From: Geomobilibacter sp964432205
Lineage (GTDB): Bacteria; Desulfobacterota; Desulfuromonadia; Geobacterales; DSM-12255
Direction: 5' to 3'
DNA length: 64,000 nt
NCBI GenBank assembly: GCA_964432205.1
Contig: CAYSMK010000018.1
Coordinates: forward strand, 1 to 64,000
Every line of letters starts with the position of its first letter. Positions within the stretch are counted from its first letter, which is position 1. Below the pieces are notes generated by a model that had not been told where the DNA came from, did no database searches, and saw only the letters and a list, made by a program, of their open reading frames with translations. The position numbers were made by a program, and so were the translations under genes. Shown here in pieces: positions 32,496-40,683 of the stretch.

Positions 32496-33098
32496 TCAGC
32501 GCATGAGTCGTTTAAGTGCCTGTTTCAGCACGGCTTCCATCGGCATGTCGTCAGGCGGTGCCAGTTCAGCCAGGACCTTGGTCACCAGCGCCTCTTTGTA
32601 CCCCAGGTTGATGAGGGCGGAGGCGACGTCGTCGAGCAGACCGCTGTCCGGACCACGTCCCGGTGCGGCCGTCCGGGGGGACAGCTCCAGCCCGAGTTTT
32701 TTCACCTTTTCCCTCAATTCCAGGACGAGGCGCTCGGCGGTTTTCTTGCCGATGCCGGGGATGGCCGAGAGGCGGGCAAGGTCGCCACGGGCAAGGGCGC
32801 CTGCCAAATCCTCGGCCTGGACATTGGAAAGAATGTCCCGCCCCAGTTTGGGGCCGACGCCGGAAACCGTGAGCAGGAGCTGGAAAAACTGTTTTTCCAG
32901 GGGGCTCCGGAACCCGAAGAGGTGGATGGCATCCTCTTTGACATGGGTATGGATGTGCAGGGTGACGGTCGCCCCCTCTGCCGGCAGGTCGAAATAGGTG
33001 GAAAACGGGACCTGGACCCGGTAGCCGACACCGTTGACGTCGAGAATGATGGCTTCCGGCGACTTGTGGGCCAGTCTGCCGGTGAGTAGGGCGATCAT
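32496..33098 (-). CDS. ruvA: Holliday junction branch migration protein RuvA
   Basis: A 200-residue RuvA, which binds four-way junctions and recruits RuvB. The start MIALLTGRL at 33096-33098 is the family start; the longer frame is out of register with ruvC. Domain I OB fold (about 1-64), domain II with helix-hairpin-helix signatures (LLTVSGVGPKLGRDIL and LSAIPGIGKKTAERLVLEL), and domain III at the C-terminus (DDVASALINLGYKEALV). It lies 37 bp after ruvC in a yebC-ruvC-ruvA operon. ruvB is not next to it and lies outside this window. Confidence 0.95.
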   Translation of the reverse strand: MIALLTGRLAHKSPEAIILDVNGVGYRVQVPFSTYFDLPAEGATVTLHIHTHVKEDAIHLFGFRSPLEKQFFQLLLTVSGVGPKLGRDILSNVQAEDLAGALARGDLARLSAIPGIGKKTAERLVLELREKVKKLGLELSPRTAAPGRGPDSGLLDDVASALINLGYKEALVTKVLAELAPPDDMPMEAVLKQALKRLMR

Positions 33099-33135
33099 GG
33101 GAAGTCCGATACGTAAACTGTGAGGGGTGAGGGCA

Positions 33136-33636
33136 TTATCTGTTCCCCTTTGCCTGCACCATTGCCTTGAGATTTGCCGAGTTGGCGTGGCAGATGGCCA
33201 CGGCCAGGGCATCGGAGGCGTCGGCCTGGGCGATTTCCGGCAGGTGCAGCAGAATCCTGACCATCTGCTGGACCTGGTCTTTTGTGGCGTGGCCATGGCC
33301 GACCACTGCCTGTTTGACCTGCATTGCCGTATACTCGAAAACCGGCAGACCCGCATTGACCCCGGCCACGATGGCCGCGCCCCGGGCCTGACCGAGTTTG
33401 AGAGCGCTTTGGGCGTTGTGGGCGAGGAATATCTGCTCGACGGCCACTGCGTCAGGGACATAAGCGGCGATGACCCGGGCGAGCCCCTCGTAGATAGCCT
33501 TCAGGCGGTTGGGAAAGTCGCCGGCCTTGTCGGTGAAGATGGCACCGTTGTCGATATGAACGAGCCGGTTACCGATCTTCTCGGCAATGCCGTAACCGGT
33601 GATGCGGGAGCCGGGATCGATGCCTAATACACGCAT
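33136..33636 (-). CDS. ruvC: Crossover junction endodeoxyribonuclease RuvC
   Basis: A 166-residue Holliday junction resolvase. Catalytic Asp7 in VLGIDPG, Glu in VAVEQIF, and the C-terminal Asp pair in IAQADASDALAVAICHA are all present. RuvC cuts junctions symmetrically after RuvAB branch migration. Its ATG shares one base with the yebC stop (TAATG), so it is translationally coupled to yebC. The length is normal. Confidence 0.96.
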   Translation of the reverse strand: MRVLGIDPGSRITGYGIAEKIGNRLVHIDNGAIFTDKAGDFPNRLKAIYEGLARVIAAYVPDAVAVEQIFLAHNAQSALKLGQARGAAIVAGVNAGLPVFEYTAMQVKQAVVGHGHATKDQVQQMVRILLHLPEIAQADASDALAVAICHANSANLKAMVQAKGNR

Positions 33637-34379
33637 TACATCATTTTTTCCATCTCTTCATCCGAGATGTCGAAGTTGGCGTACACGTTCTGGACATCGT
33701 CGTTGTCCTCCAGTCGATCCATCATCTTCAGCATGCTCTCGGCAGCTTTCCCTTCCAGCTTTATCTGTGTCTGGGGGATCATGGTGACCTCCGCCGACTC
33801 GGGTTTGAACCCGGCCTTTTCCAGCGCCTCGCGCACCTCGATGAAGTTCGCCGGATCGGTCATGACCTCGAACTGTTCATCTTCGTCGGTCACGTCATCG
33901 GCGCCTGCCTCGATGGCTGCCTCGAACAGCTTGTCAAAGTCGATCGACTTGGGGAACACAAGAAGTCCCCTTTTGTCGAACATCCAGGCAACGCAGCCGG
34001 CCTCGCCCATGTTGCCGTTGCACTTGGTGAAGATGCTCCGCACCTCGGAAACGGTCCGGTTCCGGTTGTCGGTCATCACTTCCACCAGGACCGCGACGCC
34101 ATTGGGGCCGTAGCCTTCGTAGACGATCTCCTCGTACGTGACCCCTTCCAGTTCGCCGGTGCCTTTTTTGATGGCCCGGTCGATGTTGTCCTTGGGCATG
34201 TTTTCGGCCTTGGCTTTGTCAACGGCGGTCCGCAGGCGGGGGTTGCCGTTCGGGTCGCCGCCACCGAGCTTGGCGGCAACGGTGATCTCCTTGATCAGCT
34301 TGGTGAAGATCTTGCCTCGCTTGGCGTCAGCGGCACCCTTTTTGTGCTTGATGGTACTCCATTTATTATGACCTGACAT
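33636..34379 (-). CDS. yebC: YebC/TACO1-family protein
   Basis: A 247-residue YebC protein. MSGHNKWSTIKHKKGAADAKRGKIF is the family start, so ATG 34377-34379 is used, with AGGAG upstream. Middle and C-terminal domains are intact (GGGDPNGNPRLR, NRTVSEVR, GCVAWMFDKRG). Members act either as translation factors that help ribosomes through difficult motifs or as transcription regulators; which applies here is not visible. It heads the ruvCA operon, as in many bacteria. Confidence 0.95.
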   Translation of the reverse strand: MSGHNKWSTIKHKKGAADAKRGKIFTKLIKEITVAAKLGGGDPNGNPRLRTAVDKAKAENMPKDNIDRAIKKGTGELEGVTYEEIVYEGYGPNGVAVLVEVMTDNRNRTVSEVRSIFTKCNGNMGEAGCVAWMFDKRGLLVFPKSIDFDKLFEAAIEAGADDVTDEDEQFEVMTDPANFIEVREALEKAGFKPESAEVTMIPQTQIKLEGKAAESMLKMMDRLEDNDDVQNVYANFDISDEEMEKMM

Positions 34380-34423
34380 CCCTCTGTCTCCTCCTGGAAT
34401 GGTTGTGGACGTAAAAGCGTGAA

Positions 34424-34453
34424 ATACTAGCATGGTAAAATCTGCCTTGTAAA
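34424..34453 (-). promoter_or_regulatory. Candidate promoter of the yebC-ruvC-ruvA operon
   Basis: Minus strand: TTTACA (34453-34448), 18-nt spacer, TAGTAT (34429-34424), 45 nt before the yebC ATG. Confidence 0.5.
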
Positions 34454-34544
34454 GGATGAAAAATGCCGCTAAACTGCCCGACATTCATCCGAATCTGTTT
34501 GTTCCTGCGAGCGTTGCGAGTTTGTTCCGGTTAGGGAGGTTGTC

Positions 34545-34925
34545 ATGGAGATCGGTGTTTTTTCGTTGTGCCGGCAACGCCTGGTTCAGGCGCTGGTTTC
34601 GTGCCTGTTGCCGGCGCTCCTGCTCTCCGGGTGTGCCGGCACCGGCCCCTACAGCCGCGGACTTCCCCCCATCTTCAGTCAGGAGGAGCTCAGTCGACCT
34701 TATGCAAAGGTCGGGCAACTGACGGTGAGTCGGGAGCGCTATGGCGCTCCGGAGGATCTGACTCCTGCCGACTATGACTGGGCATACCATGCGCTTCGGA
34801 CCGAAGCGGCCAGAATAGATGCCGACGGTATCATTCTCCCTGAGGTCAAAGTGCAGAACTCCACCTATATATTCTTTCCTTCTTCAGAGATCAGCGCTCA
34901 GGCTACGGCAATCCGTTTCCGCTGA
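34545..34925 (+). CDS. Putative lipoprotein of unknown function
   Basis: A 126-residue protein with a long signal (about 1-29) ending in the lipobox LLSGC. The mature part is about 95 residues, with YAKVGQLTVSRERYGAPEDLTPADYDWAYHALR and a C-terminal IILPEVKVQNSTYIFFPSSEISAQATAIRF, which is beta-rich. No family is named with confidence. It stands alone between divergent yebC and the IclR gene. The 412-bp stretch 34926-35337 that follows is AT-rich and holds a promoter but no gene. Confidence 0.75.
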   Translation: MEIGVFSLCRQRLVQALVSCLLPALLLSGCAGTGPYSRGLPPIFSQEELSRPYAKVGQLTVSRERYGAPEDLTPADYDWAYHALRTEAARIDADGIILPEVKVQNSTYIFFPSSEISAQATAIRFR

Positions 34926-35244
34926 ACGTCTCGCTGACGCAACCATGCCGCGACCAAGTAGTGCCGATCCGGGCTGCCCTGCTGCACGCACGTGGCAGGC
35001 TGGATCCCCACCTGTTTGATTTCCCCTTTTTTCTCGTGTGCCGTTATTTTGTTTGCTCTAACTATAACTGTTTAACATTGTTGGTGAATACGGACAGGTC
35101 ACGGATCTTGTCATTTGTTTTTCAAACTCGTGTTTCTTGCCAACACGTTTTTATAACCTGAATTTATTGCAGCAGCCTTCACATTAAAACTCCACTGAAA
35201 ATAAAGGGAAAAGTAAAAATGTATACAAAAACCCAAAAACGAGA

Positions 35245-35273
35245 TTGACATATATAAAACGTAGTGTTAAAAA
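35245..35273 (+). promoter_or_regulatory. Candidate promoter for the IclR gene
   Basis: TTGACA (35245-35250), a 17-nt AT-rich spacer and TAAAAA (35268-35273) lie 64 nt upstream of the ATG. Confidence 0.45.
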
Positions 35274-35337
35274 ATCGACAAATCCTAGATGGGTATTTGT
35301 AAAACAATCGTTTTTTTGTAATGAAAACGGGAACTCC

Positions 35338-36108
35338 ATGTTCAGGGACAAGCGCGAATATACGGTGCAAAGCGTTGAGAATGCTCTGGATATTCTAGAG
35401 GTTCTGGCTGAGGGTACGCTTGATGCGACACTCCCCAGATTGTCCGAGACGTTGGGGGTCAGTCGCAATAAGGTGTTCCGGCTATTGGCCACTCTTGAAG
35501 GGCGGGAGCTGGTCCAGCGGGAAGAGCAGAGCGGTGTGTACCGTCTCGGGCTGGGTATGCTGGGGCTTGCGCAGCGGGTAGTGAACGGCGCCAGCCTCAT
35601 TCGGCACGCCCATCCGGTCATGGAGACGTTGGCCCGCAAGCATGACGAGGCCGTGTATCTGACCGTGCTGCAAGGGGAAGAGGTGTTGTTCCTCGATATG
35701 GTCGACTGTGATCAACCGGTCAAGGCGGCTGCGTTGGTGGGCAAGAAATACCCGTTTTTTACCAACGCGGCCGGTAAGGCGATCAAGGCCCTTGAGCCGG
35801 GGGATCTGCTGGAAAAGTTCTTCAAGAAGGTACGCCGGCGCATGGATGCCGGCGAGGTTGCCAGGCTTGAGTTGGAGCTTTCCGAGATCCGGGAAAAAGG
35901 TGTGGCGATCGACAGCGGTGGCTTGGGTGAGGGGATTGTCGGTGTGGCTGTCGCTGTTCGCGATTATGCCGGCAAGGTGGTGGGAGCAATTACCCTGCTG
36001 GGACCATCGTTTAGACTCCTCACCGAGCGGATAGAAAATGAGATCGTTCCATCCCTGATGGAGGGGGCTGAGACGCTTTCCATGAAATTTGGCTACGCTC
36101 GGGTATAG
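35338..36108 (+). CDS. IclR-family transcriptional regulator
   Basis: A 256-residue regulator. The winged HTH is at about 7-70 (VQSVENALDILEVLA, LPRLSETLGVSRNKVFRLLATLE) and the effector-binding domain at about 85-250 (RHAHPVMETLARKHDEAVYLTVLQGEEVLFLD, GGLGEGIVGVAVAVRDYAGKVVGAI). ATG 35338 is chosen because MFRDKREYTVQSVENAL is the usual family start. It directly precedes the DUF485/symporter genes and probably controls them in response to a small acid such as acetate or a related metabolite; that is inference from position. Confidence 0.9.
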   Translation: MFRDKREYTVQSVENALDILEVLAEGTLDATLPRLSETLGVSRNKVFRLLATLEGRELVQREEQSGVYRLGLGMLGLAQRVVNGASLIRHAHPVMETLARKHDEAVYLTVLQGEEVLFLDMVDCDQPVKAAALVGKKYPFFTNAAGKAIKALEPGDLLEKFFKKVRRRMDAGEVARLELELSEIREKGVAIDSGGLGEGIVGVAVAVRDYAGKVVGAITLLGPSFRLLTERIENEIVPSLMEGAETLSMKFGYARV

Positions 36109-36226
36109 ATCTTCAGCTTGTACCGAAACCATTTTCGGAAAGGAGGTTTGCACGCAGAATCCTCAATAGCGGGGGACGGGACGCCGTCTCTTCGGTTGCA
36201 GAATCCAACAGAAAGGAGTAACGACC

Positions 36227-36535
36227 ATGGCAGAGAGGCAGTATGATTGGGCAGCAATTGCCAAAAATCCGAAGTTTGTCGAGCTGCATCGCAAGAAGAC
36301 CGTTTTTCTTTTCGGCTGGTGGATATTTTCCACTGTCTACTATTTCCTCCTCCCGATCGGAGCGGCCTATACCCCGGGCCTCTTCAAGATCAAGATCATC
36401 GGCGTCATCAACTTCGGGTATGTCTTCGCCCTTTCCCAGTTCATAGTTTCCTGGGCACTGGCCCATTACTACGCCCATGTGGCCAACAAAGACTTCGACC
36501 GGCTGACCCGCGAGCTGGTTGACGAACTCAAGTAA
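36227..36535 (+). CDS. DUF485 membrane protein (small symporter partner)
   Basis: A 102-residue inner membrane protein with two helices (about 26-48 and 56-82) and a short cytoplasmic tail. The DUF485 signature KNPKFVELHRKKTVFLFGWW and the second helix FGYVFALSQFIVSWALAHYYAHVAN are clear. DUF485 proteins (YjcH type) are encoded next to ActP-like symporters and are thought to assist them. AAAGGAG precedes the ATG. The symporter follows after 11 bp, with its own GGAGG. Confidence 0.92.
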   Translation: MAERQYDWAAIAKNPKFVELHRKKTVFLFGWWIFSTVYYFLLPIGAAYTPGLFKIKIIGVINFGYVFALSQFIVSWALAHYYAHVANKDFDRLTRELVDELK

Positions 36536-36546
36536 AGGAGGACTAC

Positions 36547-38523
36547 ATGATGAAAAAAATGTTGGTAGGTTTTGCATTAGCCCTCAGCCTGGGTTCCGTC
36601 GCCATCGCTGCCGAGCCGGCCAAGGAGCCTGCCGGTGTGCCTGCAGCTACCGCGCCGGCTGCCGTTGCCGCCCCTGCGGCACAGCCCGCCGCTCCCGCGG
36701 CGGTCGCCCCGGCGCCTGCCCCGGCTACGCCGCTCAAAAAAGAAATCAAGGCCAATAAGGTCATTACCATCGGCATGTTCCTGGTCATCATCGGCATCAC
36801 CATGGGCGTGGTCGTCTGGGCTGCCAAGCAGACCAAGACCGCGGCCGACTTCTACGCTGCGGGCGGCGGTATCACCGGCACCCAGAACGGCTGGGCCATT
36901 GCCGGTGACTATATGTCTGCCGCCTCGTTCCTCGGGATTTCCGGGATGATCTCCCTTTATGGGTATGACGGGTTCATGTACTCGGTCGGCTGGCTGGTGG
37001 CCTACATCACCGTGCTCCTGATCGTTGCCGAGCCGTGCCGCAACGCCGGCAAGTACACCCTGGGCGACATCCTCTCCTTCCGTACCGAGCCCAAGCCGGT
37101 CCGCGCCGTGGCCGCCATATCCACCGTTGCCGTCTCCACCTTCTACCTGACCGCCCAGATGGTCGGTGCCGGCAAGCTGATGGCCCTCCTGGTCGGTGTC
37201 CCCTACAAGGCCGCCGTCATCGGCGTCGGTATCCTGATGGTCGGCTACGTCGTCTTCGGCGGCATGACCGCCACCACCTGGGTCCAGATCATCAAGGCCG
37301 GCCTGCTCATGTCCGGTGCCTTCCTGCTGTCGGTTCTGGTGCTGGCCAAGGCGAATTTCAACCCGATCGGCTTCTTCTCCGACATCGTCAACAACCCCAA
37401 CATCCAGGACCATGTCTCCAAGCTGGTCCTGAAGGACGGTGTTGTCCTGAACGGTGTTGATGCCGGTCAGCGCTTCCTGGAGCCGGCCCTCTTCATGAAG
37501 GCGCCGCTCGACCAGATCTCCCTCGGTATGGCCCTGGTGCTCGGCACCGCCGGCATGCCCCACATTCTGATGCGCTTCTTCACCGTGCCGACCGCCCAGG
37601 CTGCCCGCAAGTCGGTCATCATCGCCATGTGGATCATCGGCGGCTTCTACGTCCTCACCACCCTGCTCGGCTTCGGCGCCGCCATCAACGTCACCCCGCA
37701 GGGGATCACCGCCGTCGACGCCGGCGGCAACATGGCTACCCTGCTGCTGGCCCAGCAAATGGGTGCCGACATCGCCCCGATCATCGGCGACATCTTCCTG
37801 GCCTTCCTCTGTTCGGTCGCCTTCGCCACCATCCTGGCGGTCGTTTCCGGCCTGGTTCTGGCCGCCTCCGCCGCCATTGCCCACGACATCTACGTCAACG
37901 TGATCAAGGACGGCCACGCCGACCAGCACGAGCAGGTCATGGCTGCCCGCATCACCTCGCTGGTGGTCGGCGCCTGCGGCATCGTCATCGGGATCACCGC
38001 CGAGAAGCAGAACGTTGCCCACCTGGTGGCCCTGGCGTTCGCCGTTGCCTCCTCCGGCAACCTGCCGGTCGTGGTCATGTCGCTCTTCTGGAAGAAGTTC
38101 AACACAGCCGGCGTCATCTCCGGTCTGGTCGTCGGCACCGTCGCCGCCATCGGCCTGGTCATGGTCTCCCCCAACATGACCTATCCCAAGGTGGTTGCAG
38201 CCGGAGCACAGAAGGTGATCACGGCCATGGAGAAGAAGCAGGCTGCCCTGCCTCCTGGCGCCACCCTGGACGAGAAGGATGCCAAGGCCCTTGCGAAGGC
38301 CAAGGTGGACTTTGAGAAGAACAAGGACGGCAAGTCGATCCTCGGTCTGGACAAGCCGATCCTCAAACTGAAGAACCCAGGCATCATCTCCATCCCGCTC
38401 GGCTTCCTGGCCGCGATCATCGGCTGCCTCGCCTTCCCGAGCCGCAAGTCCGAGGAGATGTGGGACGAGATCTACGTCCGTCAGAACACCGGTATCGGCA
38501 TGGCCAAGGCCATTGACCACTAA
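36547..38523 (+). CDS. ActP-like sodium:solute (acetate) symporter
   Basis: A 658-residue protein of the solute:sodium symporter (SSS) family with about 13 membrane helices. It begins with a cleavable-looking signal (MLVGFALALSLGSVAIAA) and an Ala/Pro-rich linker (about 25-65) before the first transport helix. Core SSS motifs are visible: ADFYAAGGGITGTQNGWAIAGDYMSAASFLG, RTEPKPVRAVAAISTVAVSTFYLTAQMVGAG and MPHILMRFFTVPTA. A hydrophilic insertion of about 70 residues (about 555-620, EKKQAALPPGATLDEKDAKALAK) separates the last helices and is unusual for ActP. In acetate-oxidising Geobacter, such transporters take up acetate. Confidence 0.88.
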   Translation: MMKKMLVGFALALSLGSVAIAAEPAKEPAGVPAATAPAAVAAPAAQPAAPAAVAPAPAPATPLKKEIKANKVITIGMFLVIIGITMGVVVWAAKQTKTAADFYAAGGGITGTQNGWAIAGDYMSAASFLGISGMISLYGYDGFMYSVGWLVAYITVLLIVAEPCRNAGKYTLGDILSFRTEPKPVRAVAAISTVAVSTFYLTAQMVGAGKLMALLVGVPYKAAVIGVGILMVGYVVFGGMTATTWVQIIKAGLLMSGAFLLSVLVLAKANFNPIGFFSDIVNNPNIQDHVSKLVLKDGVVLNGVDAGQRFLEPALFMKAPLDQISLGMALVLGTAGMPHILMRFFTVPTAQAARKSVIIAMWIIGGFYVLTTLLGFGAAINVTPQGITAVDAGGNMATLLLAQQMGADIAPIIGDIFLAFLCSVAFATILAVVSGLVLAASAAIAHDIYVNVIKDGHADQHEQVMAARITSLVVGACGIVIGITAEKQNVAHLVALAFAVASSGNLPVVVMSLFWKKFNTAGVISGLVVGTVAAIGLVMVSPNMTYPKVVAAGAQKVITAMEKKQAALPPGATLDEKDAKALAKAKVDFEKNKDGKSILGLDKPILKLKNPGIISIPLGFLAAIIGCLAFPSRKSEEMWDEIYVRQNTGIGMAKAIDH

Positions 38524-38557
38524 GATACGGGCATCTTTTTAATCTTGTGATACAGTT

Positions 38558-38588
38558 GGGGAAGGCCGTTGCCTTCCCCATTTTTTTT
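38558..38588 (+). terminator. Rho-independent terminator after the symporter
   Basis: GGGGAAGGC, loop CGTT, GCCTTCCCC, then A and eight T. A strong terminator separating the symporter from the DUF294-like gene 12 bp downstream of the T-run. Confidence 0.88.
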
Positions 38589-38599
38589 CGGGACGTTCG

Positions 38600-39817
38600 A
38601 TGGATAAGACTGCAGATAACGATCAACAGTTCATTGAGGATGTGATGGAGCGGGTCCGCTCTTTTCTCACGCAGCTGGAGCGCGGGGAAACGGTTCCGGT
38701 TCTGCAGTCGCTCAAGGATGCGCTCGATCAGGAGATCGCGTGGGCCGTGGAGGATGCCGCCCGCAGAACGTCGCTGCTGTCCGAAATCGCCGGCTGCGGC
38801 GATTATGGTCGTCTGGCCGAAATCCATAGTGAATTCAACGCCCATGAGATGGATGCGTTTCTCAAGATGCAGTCGGTGGTTGACCTGCATCGCCACTGTA
38901 CCGACTATCGGGATCTCCTGGCCGGCAGAACCGTCGATCTGGTGGTACAGGAGATGGTCGGGACCGGTCGTGGTGCCCCACCGGTTCCTTTTGCCCTTAT
39001 CAGCATGGGGAGCGATGGTCGCGAGGAACAGACCCTGATCACCGATCAGGATTATCTGGTCGTGTATGGCGATGACGGTGGTTTGGTTGCCGATGACTAT
39101 TTCACCGCCTTCAGTCTGCTGCTGGTGGAGAGATTGGCAGAGATCGGCTTCAAGAAGTGTACGGGCGACATCATGCCGTCCAACCCTACCTGGCGTGGCT
39201 CCTACGCCCAGTGGCGCAGGAAGTTGCTTGCCATTGTCCGCTACGAGTATGAAGACTACGCCAAGAACCTGATGGACCTGATCGTGCTCTCCGATGCCCG
39301 CTACGTGGCCGGGGACCGGGTTCTGGCAGAGCGACTCATCGGGTTGATCCGGGGGCTTGAGCAGGACTATTTCCAGGTATTGTGGGGCATGGCCAAGGCG
39401 GCTACCGAGATGAAGCTGGCCCTCGGATTCCTCAAACGGTTCTGGACCGAAGGAGGGGGGGAGCACAAGGGAGAATTCAACCTGAAGCTGCTCGCCTGGG
39501 CGCCGCTGGTGATGAATGTCCGGATTCTGGCCATCAACCAGGGGATTCCCGCTTCCTGCACCTTAAAGCGGATTGAGTTGCTCCAACAGGAGGGGAGTTT
39601 TTCGCCTGCCATGGCCAAAGGGCTCACCAATGCCTACCTGATCCTGACAAGGTATCGCATAGTGCTCCAGATCAAGGTCATCAAGGGAATCCAGAAAGAC
39701 TCCCACTATATGAATCCCTATGAACTTCCGGCTGACGAGCGGGAACGGATCCGCCAGGCCCTGCTCCGGATCGAGGATTTGCAGAAAGTGATTCATACCA
39801 ACTTTTCCATCATGTAA
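38600..39817 (+). CDS. DUF294-type putative nucleotidyltransferase
   Basis: A 405-residue cytoplasmic protein. The centre (about 120-200) has the nucleotidyltransferase-fold signature of DUF294: ALISMGSDGREEQTLITDQDYLVVY, where GS and the two acidic residues form the expected metal site. The C-terminal third is a helical putative substrate-binding domain (ILTRYRIVLQIKVIKGIQKDSHYMNPYEL). The usual N-terminal cNMP and CBS domains are absent; instead there is a 110-residue helical segment. Genes of this type sit beside SSS symporters in many genomes and are presumed signal transducers. A terminator lies between it and the symporter, so it may have its own transcript. Its ligand is unknown. Confidence 0.8.
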   Translation: MDKTADNDQQFIEDVMERVRSFLTQLERGETVPVLQSLKDALDQEIAWAVEDAARRTSLLSEIAGCGDYGRLAEIHSEFNAHEMDAFLKMQSVVDLHRHCTDYRDLLAGRTVDLVVQEMVGTGRGAPPVPFALISMGSDGREEQTLITDQDYLVVYGDDGGLVADDYFTAFSLLLVERLAEIGFKKCTGDIMPSNPTWRGSYAQWRRKLLAIVRYEYEDYAKNLMDLIVLSDARYVAGDRVLAERLIGLIRGLEQDYFQVLWGMAKAATEMKLALGFLKRFWTEGGGEHKGEFNLKLLAWAPLVMNVRILAINQGIPASCTLKRIELLQQEGSFSPAMAKGLTNAYLILTRYRIVLQIKVIKGIQKDSHYMNPYELPADERERIRQALLRIEDLQKVIHTNFSIM

Positions 39818-40171
39818 CCCCAGGCTGCGAGCCCGAAAAACGATGCGGTTTCGTTGAAAGCTCATCCGACAGTGAGTTCGCTTGCGGCGCCCCGTTGCTC
39901 ACCGCCTAACAGCCTTTTTTGATTGCTCCGCAAGATATCTCGGCTCCCTTTCGCGCCTGCAAAGCAGTATCAATCCCAAGACAAAAGACTCGTGCAGCAT
40001 CTGCCAACCAGAAGTTTGAACCTCTAGCATGAATACGTTTGGATTGGCGTGTGTTCATTGCAGTTGTGAAAACTATGGATGTGAGGGCCTTGCTGATTCT
40101 GCATGCCAATAATGTGTGAATAGCCGACTGGCCAGGGTGGGGCACATGAACTGCTAAAAATGTATAAGCAC
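39818..40171. other. 354-bp gap without a convincing gene
   Basis: The stretch has a hairpin GTGAG...CTCAC near 39870-39900 and GCCTAACAGCC followed by six T (39905-39921). A 79-codon minus-strand frame (39906-40145) exists but lacks a ribosome site and recognisable domain; I do not call it. It may be decayed or regulatory DNA. Confidence 0.4.
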
Positions 40172-40675
40172 TTAGCCGTTTCCATGCCGGTCGATAGGCA
40201 TGATTTCGTGGAACAGCTCGGCTGTTATCTGTTCGAAATTTCCTTTGTGGAAGGCGAGGTGCCCCTCAAGACGGATCAGCATGCTGACGTCCAGGTGCTG
40301 TGAGTAGATGCCGATGCCGTTGGCATCGGCACGAACGACTTTGCTCGGAACCGTCAGGGAGAGGGTGGTCTTTCCGTCACGCAGGTAGATGGACAGGTCG
40401 ACCTGCTGATCGAGATAATACTTTATGTGCGTCTTAAGATAAGCCCCGCAATTGCTCAGATTGCACAACTGGGCAAAATACACGGCATTGTTGTGCACAA
40501 TGGCGGCTGGCAGGTGTGAATCAATCCGGCGTGATGTTCTCTGTTCAATCATCAGGGCAACTTTCGACTCTTCTTCGTGATCTGAACCTACAGCAACCGC
40601 TGATTTTTCACAACTGTTCAAAGTGTAATGTTTTTTAATGGATACGTCGTCAGTTTGTCCGCCATACGGTTCCAT
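40172..40675 (-). CDS. PilZ-domain protein
   Basis: About 167 residues if started at ATG 40673-40675 (MEPYGGQ), 8 bp after the tgt stop with GGGGAG in the end of tgt; a later start at 40552 (MIEQRTSRR) would leave just the domain. The PilZ domain begins EQRTSRRIDSHLPA (RxxxR c-di-GMP motif) and continues with CNLSNCGAYLKT (the D/NxSxxG motif). It ends LAFHKGNFEQITAELFHEI, which is shared with the PilZ protein at 55802-56218. It should bind c-di-GMP and act on a partner. The longer open frame antisense to tgt is not coding. Confidence 0.8.
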   Translation of the reverse strand: MEPYGGQTDDVSIKKHYTLNSCEKSAVAVGSDHEEESKVALMIEQRTSRRIDSHLPAAIVHNNAVYFAQLCNLSNCGAYLKTHIKYYLDQQVDLSIYLRDGKTTLSLTVPSKVVRADANGIGIYSQHLDVSMLIRLEGHLAFHKGNFEQITAELFHEIMPIDRHGNG

Positions 40676-40683
40676 GTGCTGGT

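Noticed and set aside
36137..36226. Possible riboswitch or leader peptide between the IclR and DUF485 genes
   Set aside because: A GGAAAGGAGG string looks like a ribosome site, but the frame after it ends quickly and no known riboswitch core (for example the c-di-GMP GEMM core) can be seen.
39905..39921. GCCTAAC box that looks like one end of an integron attC site
   Set aside because: No matching GTTRRRY box is found within 150 bp to the right, so no attC structure can be built.
39906..40145. 79-codon minus-strand frame between the DUF294-like and PilZ genes
   Set aside because: No ribosome site and no recognisable domain; kept only as a note on the gap.
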